A stretch of DNA of 7,269 bases, from the NCBI GenBank assembly GCA_020343555.1, contig CP070800.1:2055421-2062689 (forward strand), given 5' to 3'. Positions 1 through 5,837 of this stretch are shown here, one piece after another. The notes beneath the pieces were generated by a model. It saw only the letters and a list, made by a program, of their open reading frames with translations, had not been told where the DNA came from and made no database searches. The position numbers were made by a program, and so were the translations under genes. Within the stretch, counting starts at the first letter, position 1; the number at the start of each line of letters is the position of its first letter. This DNA comes from Dehalococcoidales bacterium (GTDB lineage Bacteria; Chloroflexota; Dehalococcoidia; Dehalococcoidales; UBA2162).

Positions 1-11
1 TCCGGGAGTTA

Positions 12-479
12 TTATCCCTCTCCAATATTCCACCGGTACCGGCATTTCTGCCTTTCACCTTCCTTATACATATCCAGATCTTCCGGAAGGTCTACTATTT
101 CAACAAACTAGCATCGCAGGATTTCGCAGGTTCGGCGTGACGGGTAGTTGTCCGGATTGCAGGTTATCCACAATGTTCGAAGTCCATGATCAAGGGCTAC
201 CGGTTTGATCAACTCACATGCTTTCGCTGCATAATGGTGCCCACGAAATTCTTCCTGTATCCCATAGCCTATATGACCACCATATTTTATAAGAAATTCG
301 GTATTCCCAATACGCAGGTTAACCCGACCGACAGGTGTATGACTATCCGGAAGACATATCCTGAACTCATAGGCAGGAACGTATCCACGCTCATCATTCG
401 CAGGCACCTTGTCTCTAACAATCACCTCTATCTCACCATCGGTGAAAGGTTCATAATCAAAAAACTCGAATTCTGTCAT
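12..479 (-). pseudogene. GNAT-family N-acetyltransferase, interrupted by an in-frame TAG
   Basis: The reading frame encodes a GNAT acetyltransferase of the small family that carries a GYVPxYxFxIC block, RGHHYA (residues 79-84, the acetyl-CoA pyrophosphate loop) and ITCNPDN (near 108). It is broken by TAG at 108-110 just after the SRRTCE motif. Past that codon the same frame continues for 31 residues with the expected family C-terminus (FVEIVDLPED, then a GER-KCRYRW-like end) and stops with TAA at 12-14. The undamaged protein would be about 155 aa, a normal length. The TAG sits where relatives often have Lys, so one AAG-to-TAG change would explain it. I chose ATG 477-479 because family homology begins at MTEFEFFDYE; the longer frame starting at 533 begins inside a palindromic element. 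No good ribosome binding site precedes either start. Substrate unknown. A sequencing error or stop readthrough remain alternatives. Confidence 0.75.
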
Positions 480-499
480 TTCTAGTTTTTTATCATTGC

Positions 500-629
500 T
501 GTGAAAGGTTGTCTGAAAACGAAAAGAAGTCATCCTGAGAACGACGAAGGAGGACGAAGGATCTCATCCGATAATCGAAAGAGATTCTTCGCTACACTCA
601 GAATGACAATTTTCGGACAACCTGTCGCA
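500..629. repeat. MITE-like palindromic element with terminal inverted repeats
   Basis: Three nested inverted repeats share one centre near 573. The outer pair is AGGTTGTCTGAAAA at 506-519 against the complement of 610-623 (one mismatch), with weaker matching out to about 500 and 629. The middle pair is GTCATCCTGAG (529-539) against CTCAGAATGAC (597-607). The inner pair is CGAAGGATCTC (555-565) against GAGATTCTTCG (581-591). The left arm carries a 10-bp tandem duplication (543-552, 553-562) that the right arm lacks. No transposase is encoded, so this fits a non-autonomous element or a REP-like palindrome. From memory, the GTCATTCTGAG...CGAAGAATCTC core is a dispersed repeat in many environmental genomes. 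No clear target-site duplication was found, so the exact ends are uncertain. Confidence 0.8.
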
Positions 630-641
630 ACGACACAGGCT
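622..641 (-). terminator. Possible weak hairpin after the HAS-barrel gene
   Basis: Just downstream of the HAS-barrel stop, the minus-strand transcript can fold CCTGTGTCG-TTG-CGACAGG, with one bulged base and a tiny loop. No proper U-run follows, so intrinsic termination would be weak. The hairpin also overlaps the outer arm of the palindromic element, which could itself end transcription. Confidence 0.3.
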
Positions 642-651
642 TACGCCCCCT

Positions 652-1245
652 TTACCTGATCTTACTCAATACCGACTTCAAGCGATTGAAATCGTTTCCC
701 ATCAGTGTCGCCAGTTCCTTACCCGCCGATACAAGGAAACGTTTAGGTTCATCATATACCCGGCTCATGTGACGTAAAGAGGCAGCAATTATTTCTTCCA
801 CAGGAACCGACAGACTCGAATTGATGATAATGTTCAGGAAATCAAAAGAACCGCTGAATTCCTTTATTTCCTCATCACCACACTCGTAGACAAAGTTGTG
901 AATCTTTACCGGGCGGGGTGGCAGATAATGAAATACGTTATCGCCTTCCCTGTAACCAGCGACAAGGGCGTTAAACTCGGTCCGAAATAGTTTCAGAAGC
1001 TGGGGGCTTGACTGGAATACACCTTCTTCACTGGACTCGTCTTTACCACGAGCTATCGGTCGTCTTCCGGGCTCGATGCTGCTTGTTATGGTGTTATACA
1101 CTATCGCATACTGTTGTACAGACTCATCGCCTGCTCTCACCAGGCTCCCCAGCGGAGGAGATTGGTATAACTCATAACACTGGGCTGTAAACTCAGCAGT
1201 ACCTGTCTCTATTACCTCACCGACTCTGTTTTCTTGTTCAGGCAT
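652..1245 (-). CDS. Stand-alone HAS-barrel domain protein (HerA N-terminus-like)
   Basis: A 197-aa soluble protein. Residues about 7-65 (VGEVIETGTAEFTAQCYEL...PLGSLVRAG...YAIVYNTI) look like the HAS-barrel, the small beta-barrel found at the N-terminus of HerA-type DNA translocases and of F/V-ATPase subunits. The rest (about 85-197), with HYLPPRPVKIHNFVYEC, a helical stretch and a basic end (NRLKSVLSKIR), has no Walker A or B motif, so this is not the ATPase itself. In the HerA-NurA system the HAS-barrel region takes part in the nuclease contact, which suggests an accessory role in DNA end processing. That is inference, strengthened by a NurA-family gene 1.2 kb upstream on the same strand. 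The ATG is preceded by GGGTGA at short spacing. The preceding Fe-S protein gene ends 78 bp upstream, so cotranscription is possible but unproven. Confidence 0.65.
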   Translation of the reverse strand: MPEQENRVGEVIETGTAEFTAQCYELYQSPPLGSLVRAGDESVQQYAIVYNTITSSIEPGRRPIARGKDESSEEGVFQSSPQLLKLFRTEFNALVAGYREGDNVFHYLPPRPVKIHNFVYECGDEEIKEFSGSFDFLNIIINSSLSVPVEEIIAASLRHMSRVYDEPKRFLVSAGKELATLMGNDFNRLKSVLSKIR

Positions 1246-1267
1246 ACTATCACCCGTCTACAAATTT

Positions 1268-1324
1268 CTAATATCTAAACACTAAATACTAAACAATATC
1301 AAAATCCAAATTCATTTAGTATTT
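1268..1324. repeat. AT-rich tract with 7-bp period and inverted repeat
   Basis: The gap between the Fe-S protein and HAS-barrel genes contains CTAATAT, CTAAACA, CTAAATA and CTAAACA back to back (1268-1295), a heptamer repeat with C spaced every seven bases. AAATACTAAA (1284-1293) is also the exact reverse complement of TTTAGTATTT (1315-1324), giving a 10-bp AT-only stem with a 21-nt loop that starts at the Fe-S gene stop codon. It resembles AT-rich dispersed intergenic repeats seen in environmental genomes (from memory). Whether it acts as a terminator, a promoter-bearing spacer or only a repeat cannot be decided from one copy. Confidence 0.55.
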
Positions 1325-2133
1325 TACTGATGTGTAATTTTCATCCCGGTCGGACATATCCTGAGACAGCCTCCCACGAAACCACAGCCGAATCCCGGTG
1401 CTTCTCCTTCACCAACGCCTATGCATTTACTCAGCTCATTCCTGGTCGGGATGTCTATAAACACACTATCAAGGTCAATTCCTTCACGCATCTGCAGGGC
1501 TCCATGACTACATTTCTGGAAACATTTCGGTCCGTCTTGGTCGCCGCAGGCACCACGCATACATACTTTTTCAGTCATCAGAGGATCAGGTTCAAGTTCA
1601 GCCCGGGTAATCACCGAGACAAACCTCTGACGCGGTCCGAATTGTGGAGTCAGAATCAAACCGCTGAAGCCGAATTCTCCGAGTCCGGCCCGGGTTGCAG
1701 CATGCCTCTGCGAAAAGAATCCTATCATCGATGCCATCACCGTTCGCCCCAGGCCGGTATTGAATGTATTGGGAGTCGGTAATGACCGCAGATTCCAGCC
1801 AATTTCCAGCTTGTTTGCCAGTTTGACCGCCAATGTGTTTAACAGCAGGTCCTGGGCGAAATGACCCATTTGCATATAGAAATCATTCATTATCGCCGGT
1901 ACGACTTTATCTCGTGGTATGTCCACCATCTTTTCACCGTATTCCTCGCTATCCACGACCGGATCCGGAATTCTGATCGCTGCCACAATAACCGATCGTG
2001 CCGAGGGTAGCAGCTCCAGGGGACCATGTCCCGGAGGTGCGCCTTCGAATCGGTCTATCGATGCTATGCCCACCATGTCCGCACCTAGTTCTCTTGTCAT
2101 GTCTTTCACGAGGCTGCTAGTCAATTCTGTCAC
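1324..2133 (-). CDS. QueG/RdhA-like double-cluster Fe-S protein
   Basis: A 269-aa protein with the fold signature of the epoxyqueuosine reductase/reductive dehalogenase superfamily. It has an N-terminal ELGADMVGIASIDRFEGAPPGHGP block, LLPSARSVIVAAIRIP (42-56), and a central RHAATRAGLGEFGFSGLILTPQFG block (143-166). A cysteine-rich C-terminal region carries C191, C196, C204, C208, C237, C250, C256 and C260, with a closing CPTG. Eight cysteines fit two [4Fe-4S] clusters, but the first group has spacing C-x4-C-x7-C-x3-C rather than the usual ferredoxin C-x2-C-x2-C-x3-CP. There is no TAT signal, so it is probably cytoplasmic, unlike catalytic RdhA. At 269 aa it is shorter than QueG, and I would not assign queuosine synthesis or dehalogenation. 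The start is GTG, supported by GGAG eight bases upstream. Confidence 0.75.
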   Translation of the reverse strand: MTELTSSLVKDMTRELGADMVGIASIDRFEGAPPGHGPLELLPSARSVIVAAIRIPDPVVDSEEYGEKMVDIPRDKVVPAIMNDFYMQMGHFAQDLLLNTLAVKLANKLEIGWNLRSLPTPNTFNTGLGRTVMASMIGFFSQRHAATRAGLGEFGFSGLILTPQFGPRQRFVSVITRAELEPDPLMTEKVCMRGACGDQDGPKCFQKCSHGALQMREGIDLDSVFIDIPTRNELSKCIGVGEGEAPGFGCGFVGGCLRICPTGMKITHQ

Positions 2134-2454
2134 CTTTACTTCTCCAATCCATCTTATATGTTTATTTAATGTGAGTTACTCCGGAAGATAGTTAACAGTC
2201 TCTTTATCTTAACACTATTAACCTATATTATTAATACTTCAGCCGGTTACTGCAACACTTCAGACAATCCCACTCGTTCCAGCTGCATACCATATTGCCT
2301 GCGAACACAACAAGATTGATTTCATAAGGTACAAAGAACTACAGGATCCTTTCGAATAGTCAATAAGAAGTGATGAAGTAGAATTCGAAGTATACGCCTG
2401 ATGGGAACCTAGTCGAAAAATAACAGACAGCTGGAGCAGGAATGCCAGCTGTCT
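2134..2454. other. 321-bp intergenic region, no convincing gene
   Basis: This gap separates the nurA-ended operon from the Fe-S protein gene. Its right end holds the nurA terminator, and its left end the GGAG ribosome site and presumably the promoter of the Fe-S gene. Several AT-rich hexamers (such as TATAAG on the minus strand near 2154-2159) could be a -10 box, but no well-spaced -35 was found. A plus-strand open stretch of about 40 codons ends with TAG at 2357-2359, without a start codon or ribosome site. I see no RNA gene, repeat or riboswitch fold here. Confidence 0.5.
2413..2454 (-). terminator. Rho-independent terminator of the sufCB-cutA-nurA operon
   Basis: Directly abutting the nurA stop codon, a perfect 10-bp stem AGACAGCTGG (2425-2434) pairs with CCAGCTGTCT (2445-2454) around a 10-nt loop. 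On the minus-strand transcript it is followed by GTTATTTTT. A strong stem plus a U-run immediately after the last gene marks the operon end. On the plus strand it is followed only by TTTATAT, so it works best for the minus strand. Confidence 0.85.
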
Positions 2455-3651
2455 TTATATCCACCGTGTGTTCTTGCTTCTGGCCTTTGCCGATGTAAAA
2501 GTCTGAATTTTTTCATCAGCGAGTGCCGTCTCGACCAGTTGCCAGAAATTCTCCCTGTCGGCGCCGGTCACTACAGCCCGCTCATGAGCTTCGGACAACG
2601 CGACCGGATAACCATGGCCGCGACGGCATTGATCCAGTATCAGAGATTGTGTAAGTGCCACCAGTTCCTCGTCCTTCACCACCCATTCCGGGATCTCCAC
2701 TCTGGCTATTTCTTCGTCTACATTAATATAGTAGAAATAAATACGATGTTCGCCATACTGTTTCTCAACAATCCTGGAGGTCGTTTTGAACAACGCAGAT
2801 CTTTCGCCATCTCCAAGAATTCCGGCAAACAACTCCCTGTCCCTGATACCTGAAACGGCATTACAGTCCCTGGTCCTACATTCCTTGCAGTGCTTATCCG
2901 TATCGAGAGGATTATTCGGACAGAGAGCTACTTTCAGCGTATTCACGACATCAGTGCCCCTTGGCAGGCTGATATAACTGGCGAGAGCAACCTTTTTATC
3001 ACCGTTCTGCTCCCTGAGCCGGTTCAGACAGTAGAGGAATCCTTCGTCCAGCAATTGTTCACTCACAAACTCAGGATACCCTTCCAGTCCCCAGAGTATG
3101 AGTGTTCCATCCACCAGTGCTACGGTCGAACTGCCTGCCGGCTGGTCCGCTGCCAGGTCGACCAGTCTCCGGCACTCGTCAACGCTCCTCTTAATACCCA
3201 AAAGCGTTCCTTCGATCGGCTGTTCGCGGTTCGTTTCTGGATGGGATATGACCAGTTCATCCTCGGACACATAAAGATCCGGAAAGCTGTCGAGGAGGGC
3301 ATCAGGATTCGTACCGTAATTGAGAACTACACTCCCGATATTGATAAGAAAGCATCTCGCTGCCCGGTGTCGGTCGACGTCGATATGAGAACCATCCGTC
3401 GCAATAACCGAAAAATCAGTTGGAAGTTGTGTCGGTTCGATATGCAGGTCCAGGCCGTCTGTAAGATCAGCAAGCAACCAGGTGGTCTTGCTGGCGGCTA
3501 TCTTTTTCTTCAGGCTGTCGAGATTTTCGGCCTGGGCGTGTGCCGTTTCCAGGGCATTACGAAGGTGTTCGTTTCTTTCACTCAATCCTTCTTTCAACCT
3601 GGCAAGTAACCCCCCGACCTGAGAAGCCACTTTGGTCAGATCAAGCGACAT
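2455..3651 (-). CDS. nurA: NurA-domain nuclease with a four-cysteine insert
   Basis: A 398-aa protein of the NurA family, the Mn2+-dependent 5'-3' nuclease that works with the HerA translocase to resect DNA double-strand ends. Family motifs are visible: VIATDGSHIDVDRH (83-95, with metal-binding D86), VALVDGTLILW (177-187, D181) and the C-terminal GYPVALSEAHERAVVTGADRENFW (347-370). Residues 1-55 are charged and probably a helical coil. Between the second and last motifs lies a cysteine group, C244, C255, C258 and C263, that could hold zinc or an Fe-S cluster. It is the last gene of the sufC-sufB-cutA-nurA run, 27 bp after cutA. GGAGG lies 11 bp and GGAG 2 bp before the ATG, so the start is plausible but not finely fixed. 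No HerA gene lies in the window. The family call is firm; activity is inferred from the conserved acidic residues. Confidence 0.8.
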   Translation of the reverse strand: MSLDLTKVASQVGGLLARLKEGLSERNEHLRNALETAHAQAENLDSLKKKIAASKTTWLLADLTDGLDLHIEPTQLPTDFSVIATDGSHIDVDRHRAARCFLINIGSVVLNYGTNPDALLDSFPDLYVSEDELVISHPETNREQPIEGTLLGIKRSVDECRRLVDLAADQPAGSSTVALVDGTLILWGLEGYPEFVSEQLLDEGFLYCLNRLREQNGDKKVALASYISLPRGTDVVNTLKVALCPNNPLDTDKHCKECRTRDCNAVSGIRDRELFAGILGDGERSALFKTTSRIVEKQYGEHRIYFYYINVDEEIARVEIPEWVVKDEELVALTQSLILDQCRRGHGYPVALSEAHERAVVTGADRENFWQLVETALADEKIQTFTSAKARSKNTRWI

Positions 3652-3678
3652 ATCTCCGGTAACCTCCGTAATTTCTGA

Positions 3679-3990
3679 TTATCCGGTAGATTCTTCGATC
3701 CATTGTAAGTATTCGGTGTTACCCTGTTTAATAGGCAAAACAACGATACACGGGACTTCATATGAATGAAGAGATTTTACGCGTTCGGTCACTTTCTCCG
3801 CAAGAGAAGATCTGGTTTTGATAAACATCACGACTTCAGCGTCATCTTCTATGCTGTCTTCCCACCGGTATATGGATTTAACCGGAAGTATATTTGCACA
3901 GGCAGCCAGGCGTTCTTCGATGAGTATTCTGCCTATACCGGCAGCTTCTTCTTCACTTCCCGCAGTGACATAGATTGAACAATACTCCAT
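3679..3990 (-). CDS. cutA: Divalent-ion tolerance protein CutA
   Basis: A 103-aa protein that matches CutA1 over its whole length: EERLAACANI (26-34), the SIYRWEDSI block (39-47), FIKT (56-59), HSYEVPCIVVLPI (75-87) and GNTEYLQWI (90-98). CutA proteins are small cytoplasmic trimers with a ferredoxin-like fold. They were named for copper tolerance in E. coli, but their molecular role is unsettled. The gene starts 15 bp after the sufB stop and has AGGG eight bases before its ATG, so it is translated as part of the operon. Placement directly behind Fe-S assembly genes suggests a link to metal homeostasis, but that is only context. Confidence 0.93.
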   Translation of the reverse strand: MEYCSIYVTAGSEEEAAGIGRILIEERLAACANILPVKSIYRWEDSIEDDAEVVMFIKTRSSLAEKVTERVKSLHSYEVPCIVVLPIKQGNTEYLQWIEESTG

Positions 3991-4005
3991 AGTACTATCC
4001 CTGTA

Positions 4006-4962
4006 CTATCTCAGGATACCTTTAACGATAACGTCTACCGCCCTGTCTTCGTCCAGACCTCTTGCCATCAGCGTCTCTACCTGTCTCCTGTCGACGCTGC
4101 CTATCGCCGCCTCATGAGTTACCTTGGCAGCTTCATCTGTGACCGATACTATAGGTATCGCGGTAGCAACCGCTTCCCTGCCATTAACCAGCTCGATACA
4201 GTCGACATGTCCCCGTGAATGAGGAGCATTCCCGAAGGTTTCGCCACGAACCTCGGCTTTGGCTCGATCACTTAACACAATTCGGCTTTTTGCCAGCCCG
4301 CGGGCCCCGGTACCATTCAGGTGGATTTTTTCCAGTATCTTGATGTCGTCATCACCTTTTCCGTAAGCCTTGACAACAAGTTCCGCTACGCTGTCTTCCT
4401 GGCAAAAAACCTCGAAGTCATAGTCCAGCATACCTACACGACCTTCATTCAGGGCAAAAGTACTCTGCCAGACGCCGCCTTTAGCGATATTGATCCTGCC
4501 TTTCGGAATAACCTCGATGCCGCCGTATTCACCATGATAATGGGTTTCTCTATATTCGAACCTTGCATTTTCCCCGATTTCTATATCCGCGTCCATCTTG
4601 TGGACTACCTTTTCGGCATTGGGGAAAATACAGTGGGCGACTGCATTCACATCACTGTTTTTTCGTGCTTCCAGCTTGAATATGATTTCCTGCAATCCTT
4701 CTTCAGGGAGTATACCAAAACACAGGTGAACCGGCTTCTCTATCCTGACTCCTTCTTCAACGATAAGGTGGATGTTTACACCATTCTCGGTTTCAGTAGT
4801 GTCTACTATAAGACCTTCGACACCATCTGAACTTAAGACCTTGTTTTCGTGTATTACCAGCTTGGCTACTTTCGCATCTGAGAGAGATTCTTTGTCACCC
4901 CCGGCATTTTCGTAGGCTTCTACCATCCCTCTGTATTCTTTTTCTATAGAACGACTAAGCAC
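4006..4962 (-). CDS. sufB: SufB/SufD-family Fe-S cluster scaffold (SMS-type SufB)
   Basis: A 318-aa SufBD-core protein that with SufC forms the scaffold on which Fe-S clusters are built. The right-handed beta-helix core includes THYHGEYGGIEVIPKG (140-155) and AKSRIVLSDRAKAEVRGE. The ending is typical of SufB: GHVDCIEL with C255, then KVTHEAAIGS with the His-Glu pair H283-E284, then LMARGL (298-303). The His-Glu pair corresponds to catalytic residues of E. coli SufB. It is much shorter than the roughly 480-500 aa SufB of full SUF operons and no SufD follows, matching the reduced two-gene SMS (SUF-like minimal system) arrangement. I chose GTG 4960-4962, which overlaps the sufC stop by 8 bp and has AAGG eight bases upstream. 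The in-frame ATG at 5058 lies deep in sufC, and ATG 4924-4926 is a weaker alternative. Confidence 0.88.
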   Translation of the reverse strand: MLSRSIEKEYRGMVEAYENAGGDKESLSDAKVAKLVIHENKVLSSDGVEGLIVDTTETENGVNIHLIVEEGVRIEKPVHLCFGILPEEGLQEIIFKLEARKNSDVNAVAHCIFPNAEKVVHKMDADIEIGENARFEYRETHYHGEYGGIEVIPKGRINIAKGGVWQSTFALNEGRVGMLDYDFEVFCQEDSVAELVVKAYGKGDDDIKILEKIHLNGTGARGLAKSRIVLSDRAKAEVRGETFGNAPHSRGHVDCIELVNGREAVATAIPIVSVTDEAAKVTHEAAIGSVDRRQVETLMARGLDEDRAVDVIVKGILR

Positions 4963-5716
4963 TGGTTTTACCTTTCTCCACCACCTCTCTAAGACCTTCG
5001 TAGATATCCGGTTCGTTAATATGACCGCAGCTCTGGCAGTTTTCCTTGAACCATTCACTCATTTCCGCGGGTGGTCCGGTCCTGAGAATAGAGCCGTTGC
5101 ACAATACGGACACCCTGTCAGCTATTTCAACCATTTCCTCACTGTGTGTGATCATTAATATCGATGAGCCCTGCTTTTTCAGTTCCAGAATACCATTCAG
5201 AAGAATGGGTAACGAGACGATATCGATACCTGAATCCGGTTCGTCGAGGATCGCCAGCTTTGGTTGCATCGCCATTATTGAAGCCAGTTCTATCCTTTTT
5301 CTCTCGCCGCCACTGAGCGTACTGTCGATATCTCTGGCTATATAACGCTCCGGGTCCATTCCTACCGCTTCCAGGCATTCGTAGATACGTCTGAAACCGG
5401 GATTCCCGCTGCTTAGGCTGAGGTAATCTCTAACCGTAAGTCCTTCAATCCTTGCCGGTTCCTGCCATGCAAGACTTATCCCATGCTGGGCTCTCTCGGA
5501 GACCGACATCTCGCCTATATCCTGCCCTTCAAATAATATTCTCCCTGATGTAGCCTTGTAATTGTTGACGCCCATGATCAGATAAGCAAGTGAGGTTTTA
5601 CCGGTTCCATTTTCGCCCAGGACACCGTGAATCTCTCCGATTTTCACATGCAGGTTCAATCCGTTGATTATCGGTTTCTCATCCAGTTCAAGATAGAGAT
5701 CTTCCACCTGAAGCAC
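4955..5716 (-). CDS. sufC: Fe-S cluster assembly ATPase SufC (SMS-type) with CxxCxH tail
   Basis: A 253-aa ABC-type ATPase that powers conformational change of the SufB scaffold. Walker A is GENGTGKT (34-41), the Q-loop SLAWQEPARIEG (81-92, a SufC hallmark), the signature LSGGE (134-138), Walker B LAILDEPDSGID (154-165, catalytic E159), and the switch His lies in MITHS (H191). There are no membrane segments, as expected for a cytosolic SufC. The C-terminus carries ENCQSCGHINEP with C227, C230 and H232, a possible metal site outside the ABC core. The start is GTG, with a perfect AGGAGGTGG ribosome site seven bases upstream. As first gene of the operon it follows a good promoter and is translationally coupled to sufB by an 8-bp overlap. 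The absence of sufA, sufD, sufS and sufU neighbours supports a minimal system. Confidence 0.93.
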   Translation of the reverse strand: MLQVEDLYLELDEKPIINGLNLHVKIGEIHGVLGENGTGKTSLAYLIMGVNNYKATSGRILFEGQDIGEMSVSERAQHGISLAWQEPARIEGLTVRDYLSLSSGNPGFRRIYECLEAVGMDPERYIARDIDSTLSGGERKRIELASIMAMQPKLAILDEPDSGIDIVSLPILLNGILELKKQGSSILMITHSEEMVEIADRVSVLCNGSILRTGPPAEMSEWFKENCQSCGHINEPDIYEGLREVVEKGKTSA

Positions 5717-5720
5717 GAAA

Positions 5721-5729
5721 CCACCTCCT
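5721..5729 (-). promoter_or_regulatory. Strong Shine-Dalgarno site of sufC
   Basis: The minus strand reads AGGAGGTGG seven bases before GTG 5714-5716. It is a near-complete complement of the 16S rRNA 3' end, the strongest in this window. It fixes the non-ATG start of sufC and suggests high translation of the first operon gene. Confidence 0.85.
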
Positions 5730-5784
5730 GTTATTGGCCAGGGTAAGTGTTTTTAAAAAATGTAATATGAACTTTTACAATACC

Positions 5785-5813
5785 AGTATAATGAAACGGT
5801 CTTCGTAACTCAA
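5785..5813 (-). promoter_or_regulatory. Sigma70-like promoter for sufC-sufB-cutA-nurA
   Basis: On the minus strand, TTGAGT (complement of 5808-5813) and TATACT (complement of 5785-5790) are separated by exactly 17 bp. This matches the housekeeping consensus at 4 of 6 and 5 of 6 positions. Transcription would begin near 5778, giving a leader of about 60 nt. The -35 box coincides with the D-arm of a tRNA-like fragment on the other strand. No palindromic operator for an IscR- or SufR-type repressor was evident. Confidence 0.55.
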
Positions 5814-5830
5814 GCTGGTAGAGTAATCGG
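5799..5830 (+). pseudogene. Possible 5' tRNA half (tRNA-derived fragment)
   Basis: The plus-strand sequence reads like the first 31 positions of a tRNA. There is a 7-nt acceptor strand (5799-5805), then T8-A9, D-stem ACTC (5808-5811) pairing perfectly with GAGT (5821-5824), and D-loop AAGCTGGTA holding A14, a purine at 15, G18-G19 and A21. A purine at 26 and ATCGG as the 5' anticodon stem follow. The likeness stops there: position 33 is G instead of T, no CCGAT partner follows, and no T-arm (GGTTCGA-type) is present. The next bases are the end of the CDF gene. It is therefore not a functional tRNA; it may be a remnant left by integration at a tRNA, or a chance match. Confidence 0.45.
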
Positions 5831-5837
5831 CGAAACT

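Noticed and set aside
108..110. TAG read as pyrrolysine
   Set aside because: TAG ends sufC, sufB and secF normally in this window, no pyl genes are visible, and a single nonsense change explains the site.
480..533. N-terminal extension of the acetyltransferase to ATG 531-533
   Set aside because: The extra 18 residues come from the palindromic element and do not match the family, whose homology starts at the ATG at 477-479.
1330..1782. Plus-strand open frame of 150 codons opposite the Fe-S protein gene
   Set aside because: The minus strand encodes a recognisable family with eight cysteines; the plus-strand translation matches nothing I know.
2240..2359. Plus-strand stretch of about 40 codons ending in TAG, possibly a gene remnant
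   Set aside because: The end looks protein-like (IACEHNKIDFIRYKELQD), but there is no start, no ribosome site and no known family. An open stretch this long is expected by chance.
2890..3609. Plus-strand open frame of 239 codons opposite nurA
   Set aside because: It lies entirely antisense to a gene with clear NurA motifs, its translation shows no domain or motif, and no ribosome site precedes it. It is a shadow frame.
4321..4830. Plus-strand open frame of 169 codons opposite sufB
   Set aside because: Antisense to a well-supported SufB core. The aromatic, low-complexity-like translation is typical of a reverse-frame shadow.
4963..5058. N-terminal extension of sufB to ATG 5056-5058
   Set aside because: It would overlap sufC by 104 bp with basic, non-family residues. 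GTG 4960-4962 has a ribosome site and the usual short overlap.
5755..5780. TGTAA/TTACA hairpin followed by six Ts in the sufC leader (minus strand)
   Set aside because: The stem is only five AT-rich base pairs with a 9-nt loop, too weak to call an attenuator or terminator.
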